Source: Selaginella tamariscina
Lineage: Eukaryota > Streptophyta > Lycopodiopsida > Selaginellales > Selaginellaceae
NCBI GenBank assembly: GCA_003024785.1
Contig: PUQB01000043.1
Span: forward strand, 1 to 64,000
DNA length: 64,000 bases
Direction: 5' to 3'
Of the stretch, positions 25,458 through 38,700 are shown piece by piece; the first letter of the stretch is position 1, and each line of letters starts with the position of its first letter. Under the pieces are notes generated by a model. It saw nothing but the letters and a program-made list of their open reading frames with translations. It had not been told where the DNA came from and did not search any database. A program made the position numbers and the translations under genes.

Positions 25458-27011
25458 CCTCTCTGTGTAAACCCTTTAGCATTATCTATATGCACACAAT
25501 ATATATGCATGTACATATATATACGTGTGTGCACTTGCGTAGATATAGACATTCGTAATTGTATACAGACGTGCATATGTTCGTGTACAGACACACTGCG
25601 TGTGTAGAGAGAGAACTATTGTGCTGTGTCTCAGCGGTAGTGACAATTTACAAAATTGATCTCACAGGGCAGAGGTCTGCCTCATATAACAATTTTCGTC
25701 ACCGACACAACACGCATATACAGACAGAAGACGCAAACCCGCACATACGCACACACACACTACCTGCTGAGAATGTACGTACGATATTGCGTAGCATATG
25801 CAAACACTCACATACACACAAACATACACATGCGAATGTGTGTAAGAAAGGTTCAAACCTCCTCCGAACGATGAACTCATCCTTCTTTTGCATCTTGGCC
25901 GTCTGTTCAATATAGCTGATTACGACCGAACGCCAAATCCGACGGTTGAGGTTGAAAGATTTAAGAAACGCATCCTTCTCGATATTCCCTCGAAGAAACA
26001 ATTGCAATATGCGTAGCCACTGTCCTGGGCGTAGTCGTGTACTCGAAGAATACACAGGCAAACGAGGGGAATATTCCCTGCCTCTACAAGTGAATCACAA
26101 GCTCTGGAAGCTCGTTGCCAGATACTGTTTCAAACAAAGATAAATATAACAGCTGTTACACACACACTCACACACCACAGTGTATATTACATATCTGAAT
26201 GCAGGTATGCACCAAGCAAGTATTTATGTACAGAGTATGCATATATATGATTAGTTCAAACACATAACGAAGACTTACCACCAACACCACATCCAAGGAA
26301 AGTGCAAACAGGATCCCAGCACTTGTTTAATACACCAGCGTAGAATTTCCACAATAAGACGCCGACTCAGCACCACATGAACTCTCTATGAGCTTCCGAA
26401 GCTTGTGATCCTCGATTACAGCATCACATACTGCTTTGTAGTAGCCAACATAGTCCTTGTTCATAACACTGTAGGACGGAATACCTTAAAATAAAGCACA
26501 AGTAATCAGATATAAAACACACACACATCTGTTAGATGATGCAACAGAATCGTGCCAATGGTTAGTTACAAAAGCAAATGCTAACTCAAAAACTAAAAAT
26601 TCATAATGATATAAAAACAGACACATTCCAGAAAGGTGTAAGCACGAGTGGAGAAAAGGATATAAACAGCTAGGATACAGGCACAGACACGAACACTATA
26701 ATACCTTGCAGATGGGTTTTGAGCAAGCGTAGAATTTTGCCAGGTTTATGATCTGACGGAGATTTCCGAGATAAAAATTATTTTCCCCCTTCAGCTTGGT
26801 GGTCTAGACTGTGGCAGGAAAATGCAACTCTCTCAAGGGAGATATCTGTGACGGCATCCCCATTCTGCTCTTGTGAGTGAGGCTTACCGCTCGGCGCATT
26901 CCAGGGCGGCACAAGTGTGAAGGATAAATTTTCGCCTGAGGCCGCATTTGCATCGCGCTCCCCTTGTTCCTCGCGATTCAACGCCGCCAATACCGTCTGC
27001 AAGGAAGACAT
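24617..27011 (-). CDS. NOL11-like (UTP8-type) protein, tentative
   Basis: A multi-exon minus-strand gene starting at ATG 27011 (MSSLQTVLAALNREEQGERD). Exons with good splice sites are seen at about 26710-27011, 26370-26485 (GIPSYSVMNKDYVGYYKAVC), 25860-26135, 25199-25472 and 24620-24835. The C-terminal half reads AAWELCMHIFLGAGHDEAVL, DGDEVISALRYLNKWLEKYD and then EYASIVLGKGVSDEVET, which resembles the helical C-terminus of plant nucleolar protein 11-like proteins (t-UTP module of the small-subunit processome). That match is from memory and needs a profile search. An in-frame TAA near 26780, a frameshift near 26015 and an uncertain last-exon frame interrupt it. Two telo-box units lie just upstream of the ATG, as is common for plant ribosome-biogenesis genes. 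The SCAI-family stop codon is only 82 bp upstream. Confidence 0.4.
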
Positions 27012-27015
27012 CGAG

Positions 27016-27030
27016 AACCCTAAACCCTAA
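27016..27030 (-). promoter_or_regulatory. Double telo-box just upstream of the NOL11-like start codon
   Basis: AACCCTAAACCCTAA on the plus strand, 5 bp upstream of the minus-strand ATG at 27011. In plants the telo-box (AAACCCTAA) is enriched near the starts of ribosomal-protein and translation or ribosome-biogenesis genes. The placement fits, but function is inferred. Confidence 0.55.
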
Positions 27031-27093
27031 AGCCCTAATCCTCTGTTTCATGTTATAATTCAGATGGGACATTTCATTCTTCACACAAACTGT

Positions 27094-30000
27094 TTAAGAA
27101 TCTTCTACAAAGAGATCAACGACACCTAAAACCTTGTAATCTCCAAGACTTCCAACTGGACGCCTTTTGGATCTTGGCATGACATCATTGGGCAAAGATG
27201 GCAAACAGCGGGGGATATACTCAGGATTTTCCATATACTGATGGTTCAAGCTGTAGCACGCTCTTGCAAATACGAACCTGCGTAAAACCAGTTAAAACAC
27301 ACACACACACCTTAACGAGACCAACCTTAATATAAGTTGACGAAGGAAAGGATCATTGAGTACTCGTGCCCATACAGCATTTAAGCTAGAGGATGCGAGC
27401 AGCTTTCCCCACTCCACAAGCGCGTTCGAAACAAGTTTCTCTGCCCGCTCGTAAACCCCCTGTTTACAGACACATGTATGCATATGTTATCGATTAATAA
27501 CATCTGATGTATATCACTAAACCTAGCTCATGGCACGTTTGAATACACATACACAATATGAACACAATATGAATGTATACCTGCTGAAGATCGGAAATAC
27601 GTATGTTAGTCATTTGACAGAAGGCTTGCAAAGGTGCCGTGAGGAAGAATGTAAAGAGGCTTCCAGCAGATACACTTTTCGTAGAAGACGGTGCTGCCGT
27701 TGGTGAGAGAAGTAAACACACGGGCTCGCCTCTTTCCTCACCAATCATAGACTGCAAAACCAAACCAAAAGAGGTAAGATTATTATGTACATGCATGTAT
27801 ATGTGGTGTGTGTGTGTACATGAAAAGGGGAATAAACATGGACTATAGAGCAGTGTAAGTATTCAAAATATGAGCTTGATAACACATGCATGTGCAACAA
27901 TGCTTATTAATGTAATAGTTAAATTTTTGTTTTGATAGACACTCTATCTTACATAAGTCATATATTCAAACATATCCACACATAAAACTTAGACATAGTG
28001 TGTATGTACATGACATGAATTATCTGTATGTATAAATTCTGTGTGCGTATATAGACACACTAATATGCACACACACACACACACAACATATACTATAATA
28101 TATATATACACACACTACCTCAAATATTGTGCTACAGTCGCTTCAACCACGATGAACAAAGGCCGCCTGGTGAACGGGAGGATATCCGAAGGATAAACTC
28201 TGCTCCCACGTCGACCGAGCGACAATGAAGAGTTTTTGTCGGTGTTTTGGACTTTGGGTAGGTTTCTCATCATGGTAATCCTGGGAATATTCGCTACGAT
28301 CAGGAGAAGACTCGTTGCTTGATATTTCCTTTCTAGCAGATTTACCTGGAAAGGATATATCCATGTCTGAATATCCGTACTTACGTATAAACTTACGTAT
28401 GTACGGTTTCGTGTACACGTGAGAGAGAGATTACCTGAAGCGGACATGTAAAGTAGAATAATGGATTCTGGGGGAAGTTCCTCGCAAGCAGTTGCTAACA
28501 CCTGCAAAGCGTTGAAAAGATGACATGCAATGCCACACACACGCACGCACGCACAAGGTAAGGTTATATATATGATTGTTCAGTATAGCTTGAATTATCA
28601 ATGTTAAGTATTACGCAGACCAGACGTGTTAACGCACATATATGTTTTCAACGTGCATATACAGAAACATTATATTTGAAACTTTGCACAGCATATAAGA
28701 GACATACGCTTCACTACTTAATGCATAAATGAGAGAGAGAGAGAGAGATTACCAGGAGAAGTTGGTGGATAGTGGGGCGGTAAAGTATATATTTGTGAGG
28801 TTTTGAGGGAGTGTAGGGTCGAGAATATCCTGTGGAAGAGTGGACTCGGTTGGTTTCACGCGGTGGAAAGATCCACTTGGTTCCCATTCCAAACACTGTA
28901 GCATCCTGAAATTGTCCAGTGTGAGCTCGCTGAACTTAACCTGTAAGAAATTAAATGAAATGAAGCTGGTTAGTGTATGTCTGCCCGGGATATTAGATGC
29001 ATATCCACATGTAAGTTAAAGTCATACTCAAGCACATAACTGTGTGTTGTATACACACAAAAGTTGGGCACGTCTTTCTATCCTATAGATATGTACGTAT
29101 GCAGATACACACTTCCTCGTTTTGTATAACATGAAATATGGAGTAGAAAGTATAACAATTACCTCATTGTGATAATAGCTGACGAGAATTGCATTCTTCA
29201 GTTTGAGAAGCTTATGGCCGTGGATTTTGAGGAAGGAGGAAGGATGGCCGTCGATAGACGCAATGTATCTGATTGGCCTGCTCGATTCACAGTAAAAATC
29301 TGCCTTTAAAAAACGAACAATTTCCTGTGCAACTACTTCCACTCTTTTATGTCACTAGCTTGCGAATTCTGGAAGTAGAAAAGGGAAGTCATTAATAAAC
29401 ATATACAGACACGTGCATCTACATATATCAATGATGTGTGTGCTTGCATGTAACTACATATATCAATGATGTGTGTGCTTGCATGTAACTACATATATCA
29501 ATGATGTGTGTGCTTGCATGTACTACATATATCAATGATGTGTGTGCTTGCATGTAACTACATATATCAATGATGTGTGTGCTTGCATGTAATGCAGGTA
29601 CACAAGTTAATAGCAAATATATACTTGTAAATTGTATTTAGTATATATATACAAGGAAAGAGATAATTATGTATACATATAGACATATAACAATATATGC
29701 TACCACAGACCTTAAGATATACATATACATATATATGCATATATGCCCCCGAGTATATGCAACGAGAAGTTAACACGCAAGACAAGTATGTCTGTGTGTT
29801 AGAGAGAGATAGGTCCGTTAACAAAACTCTCGTGTGCGTGTTGCGTGCGTGATCACGACACAGATAATGTCTATATTGATGTATACAAACCTGAAAGGAG
29901 CAGGAGTAGTCATCCACAAGGATATGTAGCTGCCGGACAAGGCGATGAACCATATCCCATTTGTTTAGCAGCAAGCATATAACAATGAATCTGGCAAAGT

Positions 30001-30461
30001 ATCTGAGCTGCTTGTTTGCAAGCGACGCATCCTTCCCTGGCTCTTTGAAGTAGTCTCGACTTAGAATGGCTTCGTAGAATATATAGACTCCTTGAGAAAT
30101 GTTGAATCGCTAGTACGCAGATAGTATATGTAGTAGAGTTGCCCGATTCTAGATGCTATCTCACCTATTTCCCATCTTTTCAAGCCAGCTTCAACGAGCT
30201 TCTGCCTGTTATCTTGTTGAAACTTCCACAGCTTCGTGTACACCTGAAACATCAACAAATCTTTACATATATACGTGCATACATAGGTGCATCGCTGTTC
30301 GTGTGTACATCAACAATATCTCTACACACGCACACACACACACATACATAGGTACATAGGTGTTGTGTGTATGGTGTGTGACTATAGCAACCACACAACA
30401 TACCACACACTTACAAACATAGAAATACAATGTTGTGATGTATTCTAAACCGATCAGCTGT

Positions 30462-30506
<45 letters not shown>

Positions 30507-30948
30507 GAAACAATATGTCTTATTTCCTAGAACAGTCAAACTTTTCACACACACATATATGTGGCATAAGTAGCTATATATACATACATTTACGTGTGTA
30601 TGTTTATATAGGGATTGGTATTCTATGTATGAATATTGCATAGAGCTAAACAAGGACATCGGATAACTAGCTAAATCTCAAACTTAATGATGTATACTTG
30701 ATATCGCAAGTCCAATACATATAATACATTACAATTATATATACGGAATTACACACACACACATACATACATACAGAATTTATGAGATGAACTTATGTGT
30801 ATACCTGGAATGCCTTGCGGAAATAGAAGTCCCATTTGTTCTGTCCATAGGGCGGAAAATCTCTGAGCCTTGAGAATTTATTGTACGCCTTGTCTACGAG
30901 CATCCTGTACTCCTCACACACAGAATACGGTGATCCTGTCATCGCCAT
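27094..30948 (-). CDS. SCAI-family protein (suppressor of cancer cell invasion homologue)
   Basis: Nine exons: 30805-30948, 29891-30243, 29163-29368, about 28751-28940, about 28432-28502, about 28120-28407, about 27590-27753, about 27325-27462 and 27094-27278. Family signatures are VYTKLWKFQQDNRQKLVEAG, LKRWEIGEIASRIGQLYY, SLANKQLRYFARF, VAQEIVRFLKADF, SDILPFTRRPLFIVVE, GEERGEPVCLLLSP and a C-terminal ARACYSLNHQYMENPEYIPR. Animal SCAI is a nuclear cofactor that inhibits MRTF/SRF transcription and also acts in DNA double-strand-break repair; the plant role is poorly known. Single-base frameshifts occur near 30086, 29343, 28790 and 28220, although the protein continues in another frame each time and splice sites are intact. 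The start ATG 30948 gives MAMTGSPYSVCEEYRMLVDK. Intron 3 contains a 35-bp tandem repeat. Confidence 0.9.
29420..29592. repeat. 35-bp tandem repeat, five copies, inside SCAI-family intron
   Basis: Five near-perfect copies of a unit beginning TACATATATCAATGATGTGT; the third copy lacks one base. The array lies between exons 2 and 3 of the SCAI-family gene. The flanks are ordinary intron sequence. Confidence 0.95.
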
Positions 30949-31125
30949 CTACTGCTGGATCGATTGATCGTACCTCTGGTCAGCCAAAACCCCTAGGTTC
31001 TACCGTAACATTTAACTCATTATTATCGAAGAACCCTAATCCCTAATTTAAATACATAGTCTTTGTTAAAAAGTTTGAGTGCATACATATGATGTGCGTG
31101 TGTACAGTGTATTCGTACAAACTTT

Positions 31126-34100
31126 TCACCAATAGTCTCCACAGGAACACACTCCATTATGAAAATGGTGGAACCTGTTACTGTCCCGAATAGTAATCTG
31201 CCTATCAGTAACAACACTGATAAACTTAATGGCAGAATGACAATCCGAACACACGCGCAAGTTCTTCACAACACGCAATGCCGTCCTCGGTGTGGTCGAG
31301 ATGAGCCCGTACACAACGGCCAGCTTCTCACTGTGGTAATACACATTTCGTCCTTCTCGTCCTCCTCCAAACTATGTAACACCACCCTTCTATCAGGTTG
31401 GTATCCCCTGAGCTTCATCTCTGCCGCAAGCCTGTGTAACTCAGCAAAGATCCTGTCCTTTTCAGGGTGTATAGAATCCCCAGCTATAAACTCATGAACC
31501 GATTCACCGATCTCAATTATGCTGCTTCCAGCTTGCTTTCTTACACCTGCGAGTTCCATCCTCTTCCTAACCTTAGCGGCTTCATCCCACTTCTTGAGTG
31601 CAGAATAGAGGTTAGAGAGCATAACATACGCAGCTGAACACCCTGGTTCTCGCCTAAACACCTCCTCAGCAGCCCGTGCTGCACGAGTTTCGTCCTTGTG
31701 AGTAACACATGCACACAGGAACGACGTCCAGAGTACAGTGTCCGGTGTGACCAGCATCTTATCGATGATCTCCTCAGCCTCTGCCAGCTTACCAGATCGT
31801 CCCAGAAGATCGATTAAGCACCCGAAATGTGCTGACTTGGGAGCAACCCCGAACTCGAACTTCATAATCGGAAGTAATCAATAGCATCCTCGAGCTTACC
31901 AGAGTGACTACAGCAGTAAAGCACCGTGAGGAAGGTTATCTCGTTAGGAGACACCCCTTCAAGCATCATCTCGAGCACAAGATTTAAAGACTCCTTCACA
32001 AGACCGTTCTGTGCATAGCTTGTCATCATAGAAGTCCAGGATATGACATTCCTATTCTCCATCCTGTCGAATATCTGTCTGGCTTGCTCAAGGTCTCCAC
32101 ATTTCCCATACATGTGAACGAGTGCATTCTGTACACCGGAGTCGTGATAAACCTCGGTAGAACGTATCGAGTTGTGGATTCTCCTACCACGGTTCGCTGC
32201 TGAGAGGCTAGCACAGGCGTCTAAGACACTCATGTAAGTGATCTTGTCTGGCTTCGCTCTCATCCCATCGAACAACTGAAGAGCATCCCAACACCTCCCG
32301 TTTTGGCCGTAAGCTGCTATCATTGAATTCCATGAAACAACAGTCCTCTCCTGCATCCCATCAAAGACATCCCTTGCCTCGTCTGGGAACCCACACTTCC
32401 CATAAATATTCACAAGTGTGTTCCCCATAACTACCAAAGAATCTAGTCCGATATAAGTGATCTGCATGTGGACTTTCCTTGCTTCTCGACCGCCCCAAGA
32501 CTTGTATACACATCAAGAACACTCACATAGGTTATCCAGTCTATCTCCATCCCTTCATTCTGCATCTTCCTGAAGAAGAGCAGTGCTTCGGGGGCATGTC
32601 CAGCTCGTCCATAAACCGATATCATCGTGTTCCAGGTGATTGCACTCTTCCTGGGCATCTTGTCGAACATAGCTCTGGCAAGCTCGATGCTCCCGCACTT
32701 CCCATACATATTCACTATGGCATTTGCTGTGACCAAGTCGGAATCTAGCCCGCAAGAGGCAGCTGCTAAGTGTACCTCTCTCCCACTCTGGAGGTCCTCG
32801 GATGCCGAGCATGCATCAAGGGCTGCCACAAAGGTCATACTCGTCGGAGTAATACCTGACAGGTCCATGTCCTTGAAAATCCCGAGTGCCTTCTTAATCA
32901 TCCCACACTGAACATATATGTTCATCATCGCATTCCATGACACCATGTCGCGTGTATTCATCTTGTAAAAGATGGATGTTGCATCTTCAAGACTTCCACA
33001 CCGTCCATACATGTTCAACAATGTGGTAGCAAGTGGCCCGTCTACATCGATTCCCAGCTCGTTAATCTTCCTGTGTATGTGTCTTCCTCGTGTAAGTCCC
33101 TCGTCTCTATCCAGGTTGGAACAAGCGTCTAAGCTACTTATGAATGTCACCTTATCATAGTATATAATATTTCAGCTATACATACACACGCACACACGTA
33201 CATACACACACACTTAATACTCACCTTGTCCGGAATGATGCCCTGTAGTTCCATCTCGTTGAAGGTCTCAACAGCGTGCCTGTTATGCCCGTTCTGGCCA
33301 TACGCAGCTATCATTGCGTTCCAGGAAACGGTATCTCTTTGGTTCATGGAGTCGAATGTACTCTTTGCAAGCTCTATCCTCTGGCATTTGGCATACATTG
33401 TGATCAAGCTGTTGTTTATCATCACATCAGTTTCAAAGTAAAGTCCTGCAATCAACAATCATGAGCGTACAGCTTGTGTGTGTGAGCGTGTGCGTGTATG
33501 TTTGTGTTGGCGCTTATCTAGTTGATGTGTTATTCATATCCTGCCTGTATTCATACTAGGTGAAACGTGGAAAGGGTGTTAAACTCTCTCTCTCTGTCTC
33601 CATGCACACATATGCATATGCATATATATATATATATATAAAGGCCAGCCAAAAGCCACACACACACTCGTTACCATGGAAAACAGAGTGTAGTGATTTC
33701 CCTTTGGAGATAGCCGAAGCATGCCCACAAGCATCTATGGCTTTGAGGAAGGCAATCCGATCAGGCTGCTCACCATCAAGGCACATATGACCAAACAGTG
33801 TAATGGCCTCGAGGGCTTGCCCATTCGCCACGTATCCTGCCATGAGCATTGTGTAGGAGATCACATTCTTCTGATCCATAGAATCGAACAACCACTTCGC
33901 TTCCGTGGTATTCCCGCATTTTCCATACATGTCAAGCAGGAGGTTATTGAGATATCTAGGTGTCTTTTGTTTGCCTGTTCTTAGCAATCAAGCAAACGTT
34001 AATGTTAATAACAATGTATAATGAACATTAATATCTATGTTACATAGTCTTAGACTTGAAGTGTTTTATATTATAACAATGAGAATAGTTAAATAAACGA

Positions 34101-34947
34101 CGCTGCTGATTAACATGTTATAGATTATGTTCAGATTCGGGTTATATATGACTATCTTACATTAACCCCGTAAGAGTATAATTGTAAGTTTTACGCAATA
34201 AGGTATACACATACCCCTTTAGCACCAAAGTATATATTTACGTGGATAGTTACAGCACAGGTCTTTAAGGCTGCTAGTAGAAAAACTCCAATACATTGTG
34301 TGGTGTTCTGGCAACACCGAAATGGGATAAGAGAATTCCATGGCATCGCATACCGCAATTGGATGCATACTCATGCAGTATTTTCAGATTTATGGAGTGT
34401 ATCTCCTATATAGCTGTAAAACTAATAGTCTGATTGTTTCCTCTGTGCGTGTGTTTGTGTGTGTGTATGTGTGCGTGTGTGTTGTGCATGTGTGTGTGCG
34501 TGTAATGCACCTTCACTTTTAAATTCTATATATATGGCTGCAGCTACATACACATAGCAGTATATAGAATATATCAATGTTTAATACCCTTACATTATAG
34601 TTGAAACTGCAGCAACTTTTAAATGCTGCATATATATTACATAACAGCATATTGTGGTCCCAGTTATGTGTCCACTGACAGTTACCCATTTCGTAAATAT
34701 ATATATATTATATATATATATATATATATAACGGTATATTAGTATATATATCACATTATACGATTTAATACTGATTCTTGCCTGTTTGAATGAATTGGTG
34801 AAGCCTTCTGCCTTGTTCTAAATCTTTCACTGCAGAACATCGGCGAACTAAGGATTCAAGGAGTGGAATATTCGCAATTGCTGCCTCGCCAATCCTGTCC
34901 AGCGCCTCACGAATGCTCCTCTGCATTCGCCCATAAACCCTAAACAC
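31126..34947 (-). CDS. DYW-class pentatricopeptide repeat (PPR) protein, RNA editing factor
   Basis: Four exons: 34782-34947, 33675-33974, 33225-33445 and 31126-33150. About a dozen PLS-type PPR motifs are visible, for example [53 protein letters not shown] and [18 protein letters not shown]. The E/E+ region follows, then a complete DYW deaminase end: [12 protein letters not shown] (HxE zinc/catalytic site), [15 protein letters not shown] (CxxC) and terminal [14 protein letters not shown]. Such proteins bind organellar transcripts and deaminate C to U in chloroplasts or mitochondria. Single-base frameshifts lie near 32485, 31864 and 31335, each with conserved sequence on both sides. Intron 1 appears to be a GC-AG intron. 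A telo-box overlaps the first codons, so the true start could be the second ATG near 34926. The gene is divergent from importin and lies 177 bp upstream of the SCAI-family start. Confidence 0.93.
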
Positions 34948-35788
34948 ATCTATTTTGATTCTAAGGAATATTCAGAATATATGAACTTGAGTTGGTAGAT
35001 TACGTAATCTATATCATCAGGTGTACGTATTATCGGTCCGGCTCATAGGCACGCACGCACGGGCACAGATTTTGTATAAGCAAGTTGAAATCAGTCCCAC
35101 TTTATTTACACAAATAAAACGGCAGCTAGTTGCACAGGCATATTACCAAAAGAGAAAATTTTGAATATATAAAGTGTTTATGCCAAAATAGATAGAAATG
35201 TCTAAATACAGTGACTATATAGATACCAAACATGAAATTTGTGAGGTTATACAAAGAAATGAAGCAACCCATAAACCCTAGAGTTTAAAATCAAGGAATA
35301 TGCCAGCCAGATATGGCGTGACAGCTGTTAAGGAGAGAATATACCACATGACCTAGGGCTTTGGAGCCGAATTAGAGTACGATCAGCCAATTGTGGACCA
35401 CTAGGGCACGAAACGCCGCGATTTTAGGTTTTCAAGAGCAGTGGTAAACCCCTGGGCGCCGTGGGAGTACTTGTCCGCGGGGGATGATCGATCGGTGACG
35501 ACGATTAGGCTGCTCCAGAGGTATTTGTCTTTTACCAGTAGAGAAAATCTGTAGAAATCCACTGGTTTTTCAGCCGAATCTGTGCATTTCTGCTCTCTTG
35601 AGTTTTCCGGTGTTCTTGGAGCAGGAAATCTGCTGGAAGAGTGATCTTTTAACGGAAAATCTGTGTTTTTTGCATCATTTCTGCTCTTCCGATCGATCGC
35701 CGCAGTTCTTGACTCATCAGATCCGATTTTCTTGCGGAAAATTCTATTTCAATCGCAATCCAGTTCTTGGAGTTCATAGGGTTGAAGA
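34948..35788. promoter_or_regulatory. Divergent promoter region between PPR and importin genes
   Basis: 841 bp between the divergent start codons. Contains a telo-box-like TAAACCCTA near 35274 and GC-richer sequence from about 35390, which probably includes the importin 5' UTR. No protein-coding gene is seen; an open frame at 35598-35788 is an upstream extension in the importin leader. Individual transcription start sites cannot be placed. Confidence 0.45.
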
Positions 35789-38700
35789 ATGGGAGACGCA
35801 GATGTGGCGGCTGTTCTTGGAATGGACATGGCCTTTCGAAGCGCTCGTCAGTCAGCTGATGAGCGCAGCAAACGAGCAGCGCGGTCAGGCGGAGCAGCTA
35901 TTTAACAAATGCAAGGCGACGCATCCAGACACTCTTGTACTCAAGCTCGTACACACTCTGCAGTCGGGACAGCAGATGGAGACTCGCTCAATGTCGGCGA
36001 TTCTGCTCCGGAAGCTCATGACCAAGGACGATGTCTCGATCTGGGCGCAACTCAATCCTAACACTCAGGCGACTATCAAGACGCAGCTGCTTCTCTGTGT
36101 ACAGCGCGAAGAAGGAAAAAGTATCTTGAAGAAGCTTTGCGATACTGTTGCCGAGCTCGCTGCACTCTTGGTCGAGGAAGGGGCTTGGCCAGAGCTCTTG
36201 CCATTTATGTTTCAATGCGTCAGCTCGGACGTCCCTAGATTGCAAGAATGGTAGGTTTGAATTCATATACACGTAAAAGCGTACATTTAGATGATTCATT
36301 GTACTGACATCTTATTGCTCCTTTGTAGCGCACTGCTTATGTTCGGACAGCTTGCGCAATACATGGGTCCTCAACTCCGGTCTCATTTACCAACCCTCCA
36401 CAACATATTCATGCAATGTCTGTCGTCAAACAGGTCGAGCGATGTTAGGATAGCCGCTCTCCGTGCAACTGCCTGCTTTGTGCAGACCTTGGAGACAAAC
36501 GAAGAGCGAGAAATGTTTCAGAATCTTCTCCCGGGGATGATGCAGACCCTCTCTGTAGCTCTGAACAACCATGAAGAAGCCACTGCACAGGACGCTCTTG
36601 AGATGTTTATAGACATTGCTGGTTCAGAGCCGAGGTTCATGAGACGGCAGCTTGTCGATGTTGTGAGCACTATGATGCAGATTGCTGAAGCCGAAACGCT
36701 TGAAGAAGGGGTAAGTTCTACAACATAGTATAAATGAGACAAAAGACTTATCTTTAGGTAATGGGATCACGTATATCTACTATACCGACTACAAATACTA
36801 TAAGCTAGTTTATATGCTACATAATCATAGTTATATCCTTTATATTAAATATGCTTATACTTCAAGATATCGTACTGTTAGACAATGAACTATGTTATGT
36901 ATACTTATGCTTTACGCACTTTCAGACAAGGCACTTGGCTATTGAGTTTTTGATAACGCTGTCCGAGGCACGTGAGAGAGCTCCTGGGATGATGCGGAAG
37001 TTACCTCAAATGATCAGCAGATTGTTTGCAACACTCGTGAAGATGCTATTGGATATCGATGATGTTTCCGCCTGGCATGCAGCGGATACAGAAGATGAAG
37101 ATGCCGGAGAGAGCACGAATTACGAAGTTGGTCAAGAGTGTTTGGATCGTTTAGCCATCTCACTTGGAGGGAACACGATCCTCCCTGTTGCTTCCGAGGT
37201 TTTGCCCATATATATTTTGGATCAGGACTGGAGAAAGCGCCATGCTGCTCTTATAACTTTTGCTCAGATTGCAGAAGGGTGTGCCAAGGTCAGTCTTATC
37301 TAGGAGGAATGTATATAACTGTGTGCTGTACGAGTATAATTCATTCTGATATCATAATATAAACTAATGTATATAAAATATATTACGTTTATATTAGGCT
37401 TTGAAATATAGGACGTTTATATGTGCATATATACACCTGACTTATGATGGATGCAGGTTATGATAAAAAATTTAGAACCGGTTTCCATGATTCTGTCCTC
37501 GTTTCAAGATCCTCACCCACGAGTCAGATGGGCTGCTATTAATGCAATCGGGCAGCTGTCTACTGACCTAGGTCCCGATCTGCAGCAACTTTATCACCAG
37601 CGAGTTCTTCCCGCTCTTGTTGGTGCCATGGATGACTATCAGAATCCAAGAGTCCAGGTACGACTTGTGTATATTTGTATTGATATATTTAAATATATGG
37701 ATGTATATGCGTGTTATTTATGTATGTTTTATCCCAACAGGCTCATGCGGCAGCAGCAATATTGAACTTCAGTGAAAGTTGCACCCCGGATATTTTGACC
37801 CCTTACTTGGATGGAATTATTAGTAAGTTGCTGATCCTATTGCAGGTATGTGCTCCTTTTGTAATATATCTAACAATGCACAATATCTATGTATCTGTGA
37901 CTTATTGGCGTTTCTTTGACGGCAGAATGGGAAACGGATGGTACAGGAAGGTGCATTGACGGCTCTGGCTTCGGTTGCCGACTCTGCGCAGGTTAGTGTC
38001 CTTTCTTTTATAGTACGTGTATCAATTGTGTTTTGCATGTACAGACGCAATTTTTACCGTATTACGACGCAGTGATGCCTTACTTGAAGGCTATTCTTAT
38101 AAATGCCACGGATAAGCAGAACCGAATGCTAAGAGCTAAATCGATGGAGTGCATTAGCCTCGTCGGTATGGCAGTCGGCAAAGAAAAATTTAGACATGAC
38201 GCTAAGCAGGTGTGTATATATTTACATTGAGATGCCCATGACGGGCATGTGGTTATAGAGATAGGATTGTGTCTAGAACTTGTTTCAATATTGTCCTACT
38301 TAGGTGATGGATGTTTTAATGAGCCTTCAAGGCGGCAACTTGAAGACGATGACCCAACAATCAGCTACATGCTACAGGTATGTACGTGTGTGTATTCATG
38401 TTTATGTGCATGTGTATAGTATAAACAAATGTGTTGAAAGCCTGGGGACAATTCCCATTGGTTAAACCTTAATTTTTTGGCAAATACTAAATAAATAAAC
38501 TTAAATATATATAGATGGATTTTAGCAGCTCCGTGTGTGTGTGTGTGGTGTGTGTGCGTGGTGAGAATCTTTTGTTGACAGAAAATGTAGGCTTGGGCAA
38601 GATTATGTAAATGTCTGAGTCAAGAGTTCCTGCCGTATATGGCAGTTGTAATGCCACCGCTTCTGCGTTCGGCACAGCTCAAACCTGATGTCACCATAGT

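Noticed and set aside
27016..27030. CCCTAAACCCTAA considered as interstitial telomere
   Set aside because: Only two units and placed next to a start codon, which fits a telo-box.
29420..29592. Repeat array considered as a CRISPR-like array
   Set aside because: Units are directly adjacent with no spacers, and this is a plant intron.
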